A DNA stretch of 64,000 nt from Paramecium pentaurelia (lineage: Eukaryota; Ciliophora; Oligohymenophorea; Peniculida; Parameciidae), in assembly GCA_905183005.1 (NCBI GenBank), contig CAJJDO010000165.1:62001-126000 (forward strand), given 5' to 3'. Positions 50,842-63,073 of this stretch are shown here, piece after piece. The notes under the pieces were generated by a model. That model did no database searches. It was given only the letters and a program-made list of their open reading frames with translations, and was not told the DNA's origin. The translations under genes were made by a program, and so were the position numbers. The number at the start of each line of letters is the position of its first letter. Within the stretch, counting starts at the first letter, position 1.

Positions 50842-53800
50842 ATGTTTCCCAAATAAATTCAATATACTCAATCTCAAAAGACGAGTGATTATAGCTTATC
50901 TAGTTAACAATTTAACTAGAGACCTTTTCGATATGAAAATCAATAATCAGTTAAAGCGTCTTGGTAAAAACTTAAACCAAATGAAACTGACAATGATCCC
51001 ATAACAAAACGTGATAGAACAGTTAAATCAATAGTAATCAATAATTAGTATATTAGACTGTCTTATAAGAAATATTTAGTTGCACTAATTAAAAAAAACT
51101 GATAAAATTAGTTAGTTCATTTCTATAATCAGAACAGCAATTAACATAAATTACTGAGTAATTGGACAAATAGCAAATAGTTTCACTCTTCTTTAAAATT
51201 CATCAGATGCAAAGTCCATAACTTGTGTAGTTTTTACATTTACTTTATGATTCTCTATTTTCTTTAGATTCATCAGTTAGTTCTAAGATTTACACTAATC
51301 AAGATGTTCTTAAATATATGATTCTGTCAAATTATGAATAAATTTAAGGACAAGCAGGGTAATTGACTAGAATACTTGAAATTTTATCAGAAATGCAGAA
51401 TCTGAATCCTGATTTTTAAGTATTTGAAGAAGAGTTTCAAATTGATATGGAAGAAGTAAAATATTATATTATTATATAGATTTCAAATTCATTTAATAGA
51501 GTATAATTACGAATTCTATTTTTGGTAAGTTCCATTGATATATTAAGAGCTTTGAAAGGTTCAGTAGGTTTGTTTGAACGATTAGAATAATTTGTGTTTT
51601 CATAAATCAAGAATAGTTAAATACCAAATATTAGTGATATGTAAACTCTTATTTATGCTTATATACTTTTAAGTGAATAATTAGATATTGCTAATAAACT
51701 TGGTTATTCAAAATAAGCTGTAGAGATTATAGGTAAGTCTTCTGATTATTCAATATATGAATTAAAAAGAAGATTTATGAATAATGCATTGAGATTATCA
51801 TAAAAATATTTAGGATCTTAAGTTTATGATTAAATATCTAGTATGAATAGATCATTTAGTCCTGGATTCAATAAATAATAAATAAATCATTTTAATTAAT
51901 CAGAAAATGTATCCTATTAATTTTTAGTTAATCAATTAAAAATGGATTACACTCTAAATAATGATGAAAATTTTTAAATTGATTTTAAATGCAACAATTT
52001 ATTAACAAATCCTATTATTTATTAATTAATGGATAAGTAATTTAATAATCAATATTTTTTTAGATTATTACCATAATAAACAGCAAAAAAAGAGAAAGTA
52101 AATTCAATATTTACTGAATAAAGTAGAGTGGAAAAAAACAATTAACCAATTATTGTTAAAAAATAATTTTCAATTAAATAATTGAAATAAGAGAATATGA
52201 TTTAATCTTAAACATAAAATTAAGTATCTACTCCTACACAAAAGAATTCATAATAGGTAATAATCATCAATTAATTAAGATGTCTTAAACTTAAGGATTT
52301 TAATCTTCTTAATTTAAATAATAAGCCAACAACATAATTGTCAAACCAGGTTTAGATTCTAATGAATTTGAAATTCTATAAAATAAATTAGGTCGTTAAT
52401 AATAAGAATTGGAAGAATTAAAATAATTGTATAATAATAATATGGTTTAAAAAAAGAATGAACTTAATTAAACTAATTAATAAAATTAACAAAATGATTA
52501 ATTAAAGAAAAAAATTGAACTATTAGAGACAAATTTAGTATAATTAAAGAATGAAAATACTACTTATAAAAAGGAAAAAGATTAAAAATAAAGTGAAGTT
52601 ATTGAATTAAGATCTTTTATTCAAGATTTACAAGATAAATAATTAAAACTAGAAAAATTAGTTTAATAATAATAATAATAATATTAATAATAATAATAAT
52701 AATTTTAATTATAATTATAATAACAATAATAATAATAATAATAGTAAGCATCTCCATAATAATTACCAAATCCAAATCCTGCTTAATAATATTTAAAAAA
52801 ATAACAAAGTAGTTAATCAACTAAAACAAATACTCAATTATAAATGAATATCTAAATTCCTACCAATAATCTTGATGATAAAAATAGATTATTTGTAAGA
52901 GCTTAAAGTTAAATGAGTCATTCTCCTGGAGAAGAATTTAAAAATGAAATGGATGATACAAGTCCTAGAATTATTAAATAGAATTAAGCATATTTGCTTT
53001 AATTATTAGATATGTTAGATTTAAATACATCTTTTACTAAAACTTATATTAAATTACATTCAAATAATGAAAATAATTCTTGGGAAAGTGATGTATCAAT
53101 TGTCCATAATTTTAAAATGGAAGGTTTAATAACTGATTCAAATGATGGAAAAGTGTTAATGCTTAAAGCTTATAATTAATAAAATATATTGTGTACAGAA
53201 TCAATATCATTTGATCTCTTAAAAAGTCTTCTAGGTTATGTTGATTTTTAAGATACTCTACCAACAAATCTACCAAATATTAGTACAACTCATTAATTCT
53301 TTAAATTTTTAATATTACCATATACTGCAGTTGTATAAGATGAAAATACTTAATAATATAAAATTTAATTGTGGCCTAAACCATATGGATTATTAAATGG
53401 ATTAAATTTAAAAATAGATTTCTTAGATCTTAATTGTTTAGTGTATGTTCATCATTTAGAAACTGATTAATTTAGAATTATTATATTTGATCCAGCAAGT
53501 TATGATTGTTTCAAATTAGATTTAGAAATGGATTATTCTTCAATTGATACATTTTTTGTAGATGCTAAATCTATTAAAGATGAATTTAATTATTATTGTA
53601 AAAGTAATCTATTGAAATTAACTGAAAAAACTCCTAAATTTGGAGATGATGATGTAGCTGAAGCATTAGTAGAAAGACATTTTTCAAAAGATAAAGTAAA
53701 AATAGTTTAAGCAGATATAAAATTAAATTAATCTTATGGACAAGAAAATTTAGTATTAAAATAACCAATTGAATTTCTGAAATTTATAAAATAAATAGTA

Positions 53801-54664
53801 TAAGTCTTTGAATAATAACTAAAATTGCAATAAATTACATTTCCTAATAGTTTACTTGGTATGAAATATTTCAGATGTAAAACATGGAATGCTGGTACTA
53901 AAAGTTAAATATAAATTGTCAAAGAACAATTAGATCAATAATAAATTTCTATATATTTGGCTAATTGTTTTGAATCTTTTGGTCCAAACAAATCTAAACT
54001 TAAAGCTAAAGGAACCACTCAAATAAATTTTTCAGCTATTCAAAGGGAATTTGCTGTCTCATATGATAAATTATAAATAGAAGAAAGAGCAACAATTTTA
54101 TAAACCATTTTATATTCATTTAACTTAAATATTTTTGAAAAAGCATGTGAATAGGATGAATAACAATTTGATAAAAACCCTATTGTATAAAATATATATG
54201 ATTGTGGTTCTTATAGAAGGTATTAATATTTACTTATATATATTAGAGTTATTGCATTTGATAATGGCAAAATTGCTTAGGTAACTATTTAAGTTATTGG
54301 ATCAAATAGAAGAATGTGTGGTATTAAATTTTCTGTTTTTAATGTTGATGAAACAATTGAAAATGGAGTATTTTTACCAGTATCATAAAGTGAATGGGAT
54401 ACTAGAGCAATGGAAAAATAAAAAATTAAAGCATCTGTTCAAAATGTTCCATTTGCAGAATATTTATTAACATAAATTCTAAAATGTGAAACAATATAAA
54501 TTGTAATATAAATATTTATTTATTCTTAGATATTATTTAAAAAGATTTTGAATGCTGATTTCAAATCAAATTAAATTAATAGTAATGAAATTAAGAAAAG
54601 AAAGACTTTTATTGAAAGAGTAGACAATATATTAACCTGGCAAGAAGTCATTGCAAATTTATGA
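50842..54664 (+). CDS. Large protein with Q tract and ordered C-terminal region (1,232 aa)
   Basis: ATG 50842, introns at 51034-51056, 51456-51479, 52257-52279, 54220-54246 and 54503-54529 (23-27 nt), TGA 54662-54664. The N-terminal 380 residues are helical (LKLVS, SLFFKIHQMQSPQLVQF, RILEILSEMQNLNPDF). A coiled coil follows (LQNKLGRQQQELEELKQLY), then a poly-Gln tract. The C-terminal 550 residues are ordered, with KLHSNNENNSWESDVSIVHN, a Trp/Pro segment (LWPKPYGLLNGL) and SNRRMCGIKFSVFN. Intron 3 is needed because the upstream frame has no TGA before the ATG-like start at 52280. Two genes are therefore unlikely, but not excluded. No family recognised. Confidence 0.6.
52664..52747 (+). repeat. 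TAA-repeat encoding a poly-glutamine tract
   Basis: About 28 codons, nearly all TAA (with some TAT, TTT, TTA, CAA and TAG), encode Gln interspersed with a few Tyr, Phe and Leu. It lies in the middle of the 1,232-aa gene, after a coiled coil. In the standard code this would be a wall of stop codons. Triplet instability could make its length polymorphic. Confidence 0.85.
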
Positions 54665-54783
54665 GTATTAGATTAATTAATATCATATCACTAGATATTT
54701 TATATTGTCTTTTAATCTTTACTTTCTATATAATCTATAATTTAATTTTAAATTTAATTAATTTATTTATAACACATAATTAA

Positions 54784-56972
54784 TCACAATAAATCAATGT
54801 AATTTTATTATTTTTTAACAACTTTTGAAATTGTACTTCCTTTATTGACAGATTAGAATTATGAAACAATGACAGATTCATTATAGTTTTATGATCTTAG
54901 TATCTATGAGTTTTAAATATCTAATTTTAATTGATAGTTTTCCCTTTAATATAATAAATAAATTACGATTCTAATTATTAAATTCTTGAAAGTTTAGCTT
55001 ATAAAGTTTAACTTGAAGTTAATTAATAGGATCTTCTTAAAGACTCTTCTTATAGATACTTTTTTTATATTTCTTATATTTATGAATGTAATTTTTAATT
55101 TTCTTCATAAACACCTACTTCTTCAAGATTTAATTATTTTTTTAATTTATTTAATTAATCGTATTAGTAATCATATTTTTCTTATAATTCAGTTACTTTT
55201 TAAACTCTATTTTCTAAATCTTTAAGAAGTCGATTATTTTATGTTGTTAAATTGAGTAATTCATTATTATTTTTCATAAGTTATAATTAATAATTTTTAA
55301 TATCTTCATTTAATTTAGATATTTCAGTCTCTTAACTTTGAATTTGTTTTGTATAAACAAGAATTTAACTTTCATAAACTTTATTTAATTGTTTAATCTT
55401 ATTCTTTTCTTGAAATGCCTTTGTTTTAAGTTCATCTATTTCTTTAAGTAAATCTGTCATATTTTATGTTTATATTTTTTCAATACAATATTCATCCAAT
55501 TATAATTAAGCATTTTAAGTTTTAGCTTTTTAAATGTTTTCTAAATGTTTAGATAATTATTATATATTTTCATCTTTTTGTTATAATTATTATTTAAGAT
55601 AATCAATTTAATTATTCAATTCTTAAATTTCAATATCTTTATTTAATTAAAATTATTGAATTTACTTTTAATAATTTACATTAGATTATTATAATCGATC
55701 TGATTCAAGTAATGAATTTTTTAAATTTGTTTAAATTTCTAAATAGTCCATAGATCTCATATCTAAATCAGTAATCAATTATGAATTTTAATCTTTCAAT
55801 TATTAATTTTCTTTATTCAATTATAATATTTATTCTTCTAATTTGATAATTTTAACTTTATTATCATCCTTTTTTAATTAATTAATAATATAATTTTTTT
55901 CTTCAAGTTCTTTACTCAATTTATTATTTTGAATTTCTAATTCTTTAATTGTCACTTCTTTGTTTACTTTTGGTTATGTTTTAATCATTTTAGCTCTAAC
56001 TCCAAATCTAAGAGTACTGAGTGTTTCAGATTCATTACTATCACTTGGACTACATGTGATAATCAAAGAAGTCATAGAATTTTTACTTAATCCATTCCAT
56101 AATAATTTTGTTAAATTAGATTCTCTAAAAGGTACATGTTATTATTTTTCTGATAATCCATTTATTACATTAGACTAGATATATAATAAATAAGAATTAC
56201 AAGAGTAAGCAGACTCTTATTAATGAATGATCCTTCTTGTAATGTGGTTCCAGTTGTTCCTGCTTTGGATGCATTTTCACTACCTGCAAGATCAGCCATA
56301 ATTAATTATCCTGTATATGAAGTTCCTTCAATTTCATTATTCATAATAACAGTCTAATAGAATTTTAAATAAATTTACCATTTAAAATAAAAGATGAGAT
56401 CTTGAAGACATATCATTAAGATTAGTATAACCAACTTATCTATTGACCAAACTTTTTTATAATGCATTATAAATTTCATCTTTATCACTAACCCATAATT
56501 ATGATACTTGTTGAATATAAAATCCTTAGTTAGCCATTTCTCTTACTTTTAAATCTTATTTATTAACATCTAATAGATCCTTAACTTTTTCTTTATATAT
56601 TTCAACAATTGAAATTTTAATTCTAAATTCAGATTCTGTTGGAGAGCTCTCTATTGCATCAAACAAATCATTGATAGTTCTTCTAATGATACCTGGTTAT
56701 TATTAATCACCAATCATAGTGTAAGTTTTACCAGATGATGTTTATCCATACATTAATAATGTGGCATTAAATCCTTATAGAATTTAATCTATAATAGGTT
56801 TTCCTATTTCATCATACACTTATTATTAGTTTGTATTACTATCAAGGATCTTATCAAAAGTAAACTTTTACTCACCTAATTGTATAGTTTAATCTCTAAT
56901 GCTATAATTAATTAGTGATGTTTCTTTTTAATTTAAAGGTCGGATTCTGCAAAATACTTTAATATTGCTCAT
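54784..56972 (-). CDS. Kinesin, N-terminal motor (704 aa)
   Basis: ATG 56972, introns at 56354-56378, 56175-56200 and 54944-54966, TGA 54786-54784. The motor domain occupies residues 1-330: KVFCRIRPLN, P-loop GQTSSGKTYT, switch I NDMSSRSH, switch II DLAGSE and the FGVRAKMI end of the motor. A long coiled-coil stalk (about 350-670, heptads rich in Leu, Glu, Asn and Gln) and a short basic tail follow. An N-terminal motor suggests plus-end-directed transport. Subfamily cannot be fixed without an alignment, and the short, stalk-only tail argues against a cargo-binding globular end. Confidence 0.93.
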
Positions 56973-57032
56973 AGTTTAGATTAGTATTAAATCTGATTAA
57001 TTATTATTATAATAATATTAAATTAAAATCAA

Positions 57033-58129
57033 TCATTAACATCTAAAATATTCATGTAAAATCTTATTAGTTGTTTCATCATTCTCCTAATGATATGGAT
57101 ATTTGAGTTTTATAAGATTATCTAATTATTATTATTTATTAAATTAAGTCTTAGATTTTGACTATTCACTTTCTAAAGTCTTTTGATTAATAGTTATCTT
57201 TTAATCTGAACCAATCAAATTTTAAGAAACCTCTTGGATTCTTGATAATTTAGAATGCATTTAAACTGTAGTAGTTGCCTATTCAGTTTCAAATTTGGTT
57301 TAAGTTGTTTTTAAAGGAGTCTAATTGCAATTCTAAGTTTAAGCTTTGGTGGAAGTAGTTAATGAATTACGAAATACTTTTGATTTTAATTCAGGTCTAA
57401 GATTTTTAAATTCTAGAGATTTAAAGCTATTGGTAATGCAATAATATAATACTTATTACTATGTTAATATGGTATTTAATGATCGATACTTTTGGTTTCA
57501 ATTAAAGCAGATTTGTAATATTTGAGTTTTGCATTTTAAGAATATTCATCAAATTTAGGTTATTCATTAATTAATTAATCAGCTTTAAAGGTTCTTAAAG
57601 ATCTTGATATATGAAGAGTAGTTTCAATTTGATCTTCTTTTATAGTAGTAATATATTCAGTTCTCTTATGCTATATGATTTAAATGAATAAATACTTCTT
57701 AATCTTTCAATCTCTTTCGTGTTGGATCTCCCAATACTTCAAATCCTTCAACAAATACTTTACTTTAATTTTAATAATCTAATGGAAATTGATCCCATGA
57801 TGCTGGGTCATACCTCTTCTTATTATATATATTAAAGGTATCTTTATCCATCCATTTAGATTTATCATATTATTTCCATGTAGGATTAGTCAACATCATT
57901 AAGTCTTTTTTCTGTATAAGAAATATATTACCAAATAATCAATTTTCTAACTATTATTGTCAACACCTCGTTTTATTCTTTCAGTCTCAATTCTATCTCC
58001 TTTGCCAAATCTCATAGGATTCCCTTATTTAGATTGATCTTCCATTTTCAGCCATTTAGAATGATTCTTGTGTGGTTCATTATTATTAAATTCTCCAGTT
58101 TCTAAATGTCCTTATTTAAAATCTAACAT
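57033..58129 (-). CDS. Unknown protein (341 aa)
   Basis: ATG 58129, introns at 57912-57931 (20 nt), 57671-57695 (25 nt) and 57427-57452 (26 nt), TGA 57035-57033. The N-terminal half has ordered, aromatic-rich segments (TNPTWKQYDKSKWMDKDTF; KKRYDPASWDQFPL; GFEVLGDPTRKRL). The C-terminal half is Ser/Thr/Gln/Lys rich. No domain recognised. The kinesin gene starts 60 bp downstream on the same strand. Confidence 0.65.
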
Positions 58130-58277
58130 TGTTTATCTAGCTCTGTCCTTTCCTAATTATTAACTCTTATATTATATCTATATATATTGTTTAAAGAAAT
58201 CTATTTTCCAGAGTTTATAAATTTTATTATTATAGCATATATATTAACAAATGTAAATTTAAAACAAATTAACGATT

Positions 58278-58632
58278 TCAAAAATTAATTAATATTATAT
58301 ATTAATTTATCTATAAACAATACCTCTTTAATATAATATTGCCATCTAATTCTTTTTCTTTATAACGATCTCGAAATGAATGTTTAGTAATAGGCAATAT
58401 TGGATAACTACCTTCTTTCAATATTTCTCTTAGTTTATTTAGTTTATTTTCTTCAAACATTTCTACTCTATTAGTTTATCTTGCTTTAAATTAAACTGAC
58501 TTAAATTTTCTTATTTCTTCTTATTTACTCTCTCTTTATTATCTATGATTTAGTTTTTAACTTATACTTATGAAATTATTAATCTTTTAATCTTTCAATT
58601 TACTTTTACTTAAAAATGTTATTCAAAGACAT
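58278..58632 (-). CDS. Small unknown protein (109 aa)
   Basis: ATG 58632, a 25-nt intron at 58543-58567, TGA 58280-58278. The spliced frame contains a basic helical stretch and a coding-like core (LREILKEGSYPILPITKHSF, then RDRYKEKELDGNIILKR). The last 15 residues are A+T-driven, so the true end could be an unseen intron. Its start is only 35 bp from the divergent Rab escort gene, so the two share a very short promoter. Function unknown. Confidence 0.5.
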
Positions 58633-58667
58633 ATTTATTTAATATTTAATTATTAATATTTCTTATA
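58633..58667. promoter_or_regulatory. 35-bp head-to-head promoter region
   Basis: The only DNA between the start codons of two divergent genes (58632 minus, 58668 plus). It is almost pure A+T. Both promoters must be inside it or overlap the coding regions. No motif is assigned. Confidence 0.5.
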
Positions 58668-60516
58668 ATGTCTGACGATAAATTAGCATTTCAATTAGAT
58701 GTCATTGAATACGATTGGTTAATACTAGGCACTGGATATGAAGAAACCCTTTACAGTGCTCACCTCAGCAAAGTATCAAAATAATAAGTAATCCTATAAT
58801 ATTCACACTAAAGAATCTGGTCCTTGATTTAGGTAATACCTATTCAAGCAACATAAGAACAATGAATTTTAAAGAATTCCATAAATTAGATTCAGAATTA
58901 CCAACAGAAGAACAATATCCATATCTTCATAAGAGACCAGTCTTTAAAATACTTGAAGTAGATGAAAAGCAAGATAAAATCAATAATTATTTTGCTAATA
59001 AAATCAATTCAGGATAAGAATTCAAACATTTTAATATCGATATGCAACCAAAATTGTTATTTAGTAATAGTCCTGCTGTTTCTATAATGTAATAAGCAGA
59101 TTTAGATTAATATATGGATTTTAAGGCTGTTGAATCTCAATTCTTTTTTGATTAAACTACAAAGACATTTAAATTAACACCAACCTCTAAAAGCGATATT
59201 TTTAAATGTTAATTCTTAAGCTTAAGTGAAAAAAAATAATTTTTTCAAGTAATCTAATTAATTATTATATAGCTTTTACATACTTTAGTGAAAATATTTC
59301 ATAAAGTAATCAATTATTAAGTTGATCAAAATTCAACATAAGAATTTGATCAAAATACTACTCAATTAGATGAAGATACATATTAAAAGTATTTAGAATT
59401 CAAAGATCAATAAGCAATAATATTTTTGAATGAAATTACATCCAAATCACTCAACAAAGATAAAATTTATTCTATATTATTTTATTCAATTTGTTTCATT
59501 ACATAGAGTTTTCATAATTAACATAACTTTATTACAACCCAAGAATTTATAACTAAGTTTGGTAAATGTATTAAATCAATGGGTATTCATAGTAAATCCC
59601 CTTTTTTATACACTAATTATGGAACTGGAGATATTCCATAAGGATTTTGTAGAATATCAGCTGTTCATGGATCAGTGTTTATCACTTAAAGTTAAATAAG
59701 AATATATAAAATAGAAAAAGAAGAGAATCAATATTTAATATCATCTAATTTATCAGAAAATAAATTAAAAATCAAATAAGGGATAATTATGAATAAATAG
59801 ATTTATGATTCTTATGTTTAATTAAATGAAACTAAAACTAATTAGAATACAAAATAACAATAAAATTATGTATTAATGAGATTGACTTTGGTTACAACTA
59901 AAGATTAAAATGTATTATGTGAAGAAGTGAGATCTTTAATACTTGATTAGTTAATTGAGGATCAAAATACTCAACATTAATTAGATCCAAGCATTTATGT
60001 AATCCCATGTAAATAATTCAGCAGCAATCCTATTTATATATTTAGAACAGATAGCAATAGCAATAGTGCTTATAAAGATTATGAATTATTTTATGTTTGG
60101 ACATTGCTAGATAAGTAAGAAGGAAAGGAATTAAAGGAGACATTGAAATAACTTATAGTAGATATTGATTCTAAATATAATGAAGGTGAATAGAAGAGCA
60201 TTAACTATATTTGTTATGAGAAAGTGTTATTATAAGAAATGACTAAAAATGAATATAAGTTTTAACCAAATGCTGATGAAAATATGTAAAGATTTTAATT
60301 ATTTTTAGTTTTGTGACTACTGAAGATAATGATGATTTAGATTTAGATGCCTAAACTAAAGCATTTATGGGGAATGTATAGAAAGTGAATAAAAATTTTG
60401 AAGAAAACTATTATATGATTGAAAAGGTAGCTAAATAATAATAAACAATGGAGTAAGAAATGGATAATTAGCAGTACATATTGAATTAATTAATGAATAT
60501 AAAACAAAAAGAATGA
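58668..60516 (+). CDS. Rab escort protein (REP/CHM-like, 591 aa)
   Basis: ATG 58668, introns at 58788-58813, 59249-59272 and 60286-60308, TGA 60514-60516. It belongs to the GDI/REP superfamily. The N-terminal dinucleotide-fold motif YDWLILGTGYEETLYSAHLS has the conserved Gly-Thr-Gly and Glu. Next are KLLFSNSPAVSIMQQAD with MDFKAVESQFFF (sequence-conserved region 1B-like) and YGTGDIPQGFCRISAVHGS (region 3). The 591-aa length and the insertion between regions favour REP over the roughly 450-aa GDI. REP presents newly made Rab GTPases to geranylgeranyl transferase II and delivers them to membranes. The segment following the first motif lacks the usual Asp-Tyr-Tyr-Gly-Gly. Confidence 0.85.
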
Positions 60517-60543
60517 TTATATATTATTATTATTTAATCTCCA

Positions 60544-61955
60544 ATGAGGACATCAGCATTCTCCTTCATTGGAGTTCGCAAACATTTTTGGAAGGAAGTT
60601 ATTTATAATATCTAATTATACTAAGAATCTATAGAGATGACTGAAATTGTAAGAATAATTTTATATTCAGAAATCTAAATCACCAAAGTACATTCTGCCA
60701 TTAAAGTTGTCAACTGTTATTGAAATTACTGGATAAGTAAGTAAAAATAATAGGAATTTCAGTGGATTCTTGTTTAAATACAAAGACTCAACTAAATTAA
60801 TGAATTGTAGATCTTAGGATTTAGCTATGTAAGTATACTTATTTTAATTAGTTTTATGGATATGGTAAGTAACTAAATAACTTTTCTAAATATCACTATG
60901 TTCTATTAGGCAATCGAAATAATAGGGAGAGGGAGCTCATCAAGTGTTTCTGTTTTGATCGATATTTATTCATAAGAACAATTTGCTGTCAAAAGTATAG
61001 ATAAAGAATACCTGTTGAAGAATGATAAGTTATAGGTAATTATATATATTATATATATAGATATTATTTGAAAATGAAGTGAAGATCTTATAAGAATTAA
61101 CCAAATATAATCATCAAAATTATTTTGTGCATTTATACAGAGTATTTGAGAGCAAAACATCTTACTATTTAATCTTGAATCTCATGAAAGGTAAATCACT
61201 CACTGCCTACTACAATAAAATCAAAGTAAGTGATTATGTTAATTTATTTGAAATTAGAAATAATCAGATTCCAAGTTATTCTCTCCAGATATTACTAAAT
61301 AAATCATGAAGAGACTCCTTTCTGGTGTTTCACTTTTGCATTGTCATCGAGTATAAAATTAATCTAACTTAGATAATCCATAGGGATCTTAAGCCTGACA
61401 ATCTATTACTTCTAGAACCAAATAATGTTGACACCTTAGCCATTGCTGATTTTGGATTAGCAACTTATAGTAATGTTGAAAAGTTGTAATTTTTTACTAT
61501 CCAATAGGTATTCATATCCAATATGTGGAACTAAAGGATATATGGCACCAGAAATCACTCATTATAAAGATGGATAAATTAAATATGATGAATAAATTGA
61601 CATCTACAGCATTGGTGTCATTTTTGTTTGGCTGTATTTTTATTATAATCCTAGACTCACTGGAGATATAGATAAACATAATCCTAAATTATAAAAGTTG
61701 GATTCCATTACTTAAAATTTATTAAATAATCTTTTAAGAACAAATCCAAAAGAAAGATTGTCAGCATAAGCAACACTTGATCATCCATATTTCTAAACTG
61801 AAGAAACAACTAAGAAGACTTTTCAATCCTAATATGGATTTGTAACTCCAATTTTTATATTCTAGGAAAATGTTGATTGTGACTCTATTGTACAACATGA
61901 GGATTTGAAAAATTATTCATTGCCTTTAATGAAGAAACCTTAAAGATAAATTTGA
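60544..61955 (+). CDS. Ser/Thr protein kinase (about 412 aa)
   Basis: ATG 60544, introns at 60649-60670, 60737-60762, 61036-61060, 61226-61257, 61351-61372, 61486-61507 and 61842-61865 (22-32 nt), TGA 61953-61955. A short, PH-like N-terminal segment precedes the kinase domain: Gly loop IIGRGSSSSVSV, Lys in FAVKSIDKEY, catalytic loop HRDLKPDN, DFG in IADFGLATY, APE in GYMAPEITH and DIYSIGVIF. The motifs are complete, so activity is expected. The group is CaMK-like or ciliate-specific. The exon joining the N-terminal part to the Gly loop (60763-61035) is read through without an intron, although potential splice sites occur there. It starts 28 bp after the Rab escort gene. Confidence 0.85.
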
Positions 61956-62061
61956 AATACACTTTCTCTATCTAACTAATGTCAATCTCTATATTTTAAT
62001 TATAATTTATTATTTACTCAATATTGATACATTTATAGTGAACATTATAATTTTATTATTA

Positions 62062-63054
62062 ATGCTCAAAAAATACCTCTCTACTTGTTCATCTAATCAA
62101 TAAAATTAGTTAAAATCTGCAATAACCAAAATAAGTATAGTCATCTCCTTAAAATTTAGATCTATCTTAAAGAACTATTAATTATGGTACTCCTAAAATC
62201 TAACTAAATCTAGGATCAATTTAAAATAGTATTTTAGATAAGTAATACCCTTCATCATAACATATCAAATCAAATAAGTTATCAGAACACAATTTGCACA
62301 GTAATTACGTAAAATCATCTTAGAACAAGATTATTCTCCATCTATTAGAGATTCTAGTTAATAAGGCTTGGATCTATTACTAACTTAAAGAGATGAAACC
62401 CTTAAATTTAGATCGACTTCGTAAAACGAAAAAAAACTATAATTGAAGCGATATAGTGGTAAATAATAATGTATATCCAATGAAAAGATCAGAGTCTTTG
62501 ATGTTTTCAATCAAAGTATTAGGTTAAATAAATAACCCAATACTTCAAAAATTTACATAACCACTAAAGAAACCTTGAAAGTTCAACTGTAATAGCAGAA
62601 AAACAATCAACAAAATTAGTTCAAAATTTTACCAAATAATATAAATAATCAATAAAAGAATGATGAAATACAAAAATAATCCAATAAACCACCTATATCC
62701 AGTAAATTAAATGAATCAAGAGATATTCTCTAATATATGAGATAGAATTAAACAAATAATAATAAAACTACATAGTCTAAGGATGCATAAGGCATTTAAA
62801 ATATGAAAAATTTCTTTCATTCTCCATAACAGAGTGAAAATATAGTTTTTAGTACTTCAGGTAGATAAAATAATAAAATAGATATTGAAAATACCAAAAA
62901 CGAAAATATTCTTGAATTACTTTTACTTTCAACTTAAGAACTTAATAAGAAATTGAAAAATAAAGAAATTGTTAGAAATTAATCGGAAGAAAAAATACCA
63001 GTAAAAATAAGACTAAGAGCAGGTAGTAGATTTCCAAAAGACTTCTTTGAATGA
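62062..63054 (+). CDS. Gln/Asn-rich unknown protein (314 aa)
   Basis: ATG 62062, introns at 62135-62159 (25 nt) and 62301-62323 (23 nt), TGA 63052-63054. Without the introns the frame is also open, since together they are a multiple of three, but the spliced version is more protein-like between them (QRTINYGTPKIQLNLGS). Short ordered segments include DYSPSIRDSSQQGLDLLL and a C-terminal KIRLRAGSRFPKDFFE. Otherwise disordered. Convergent with PDK1, with a 19-bp gap. Function unknown. Confidence 0.6.
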
Positions 63055-63073
63055 ATCATAACTATGTAAATTA

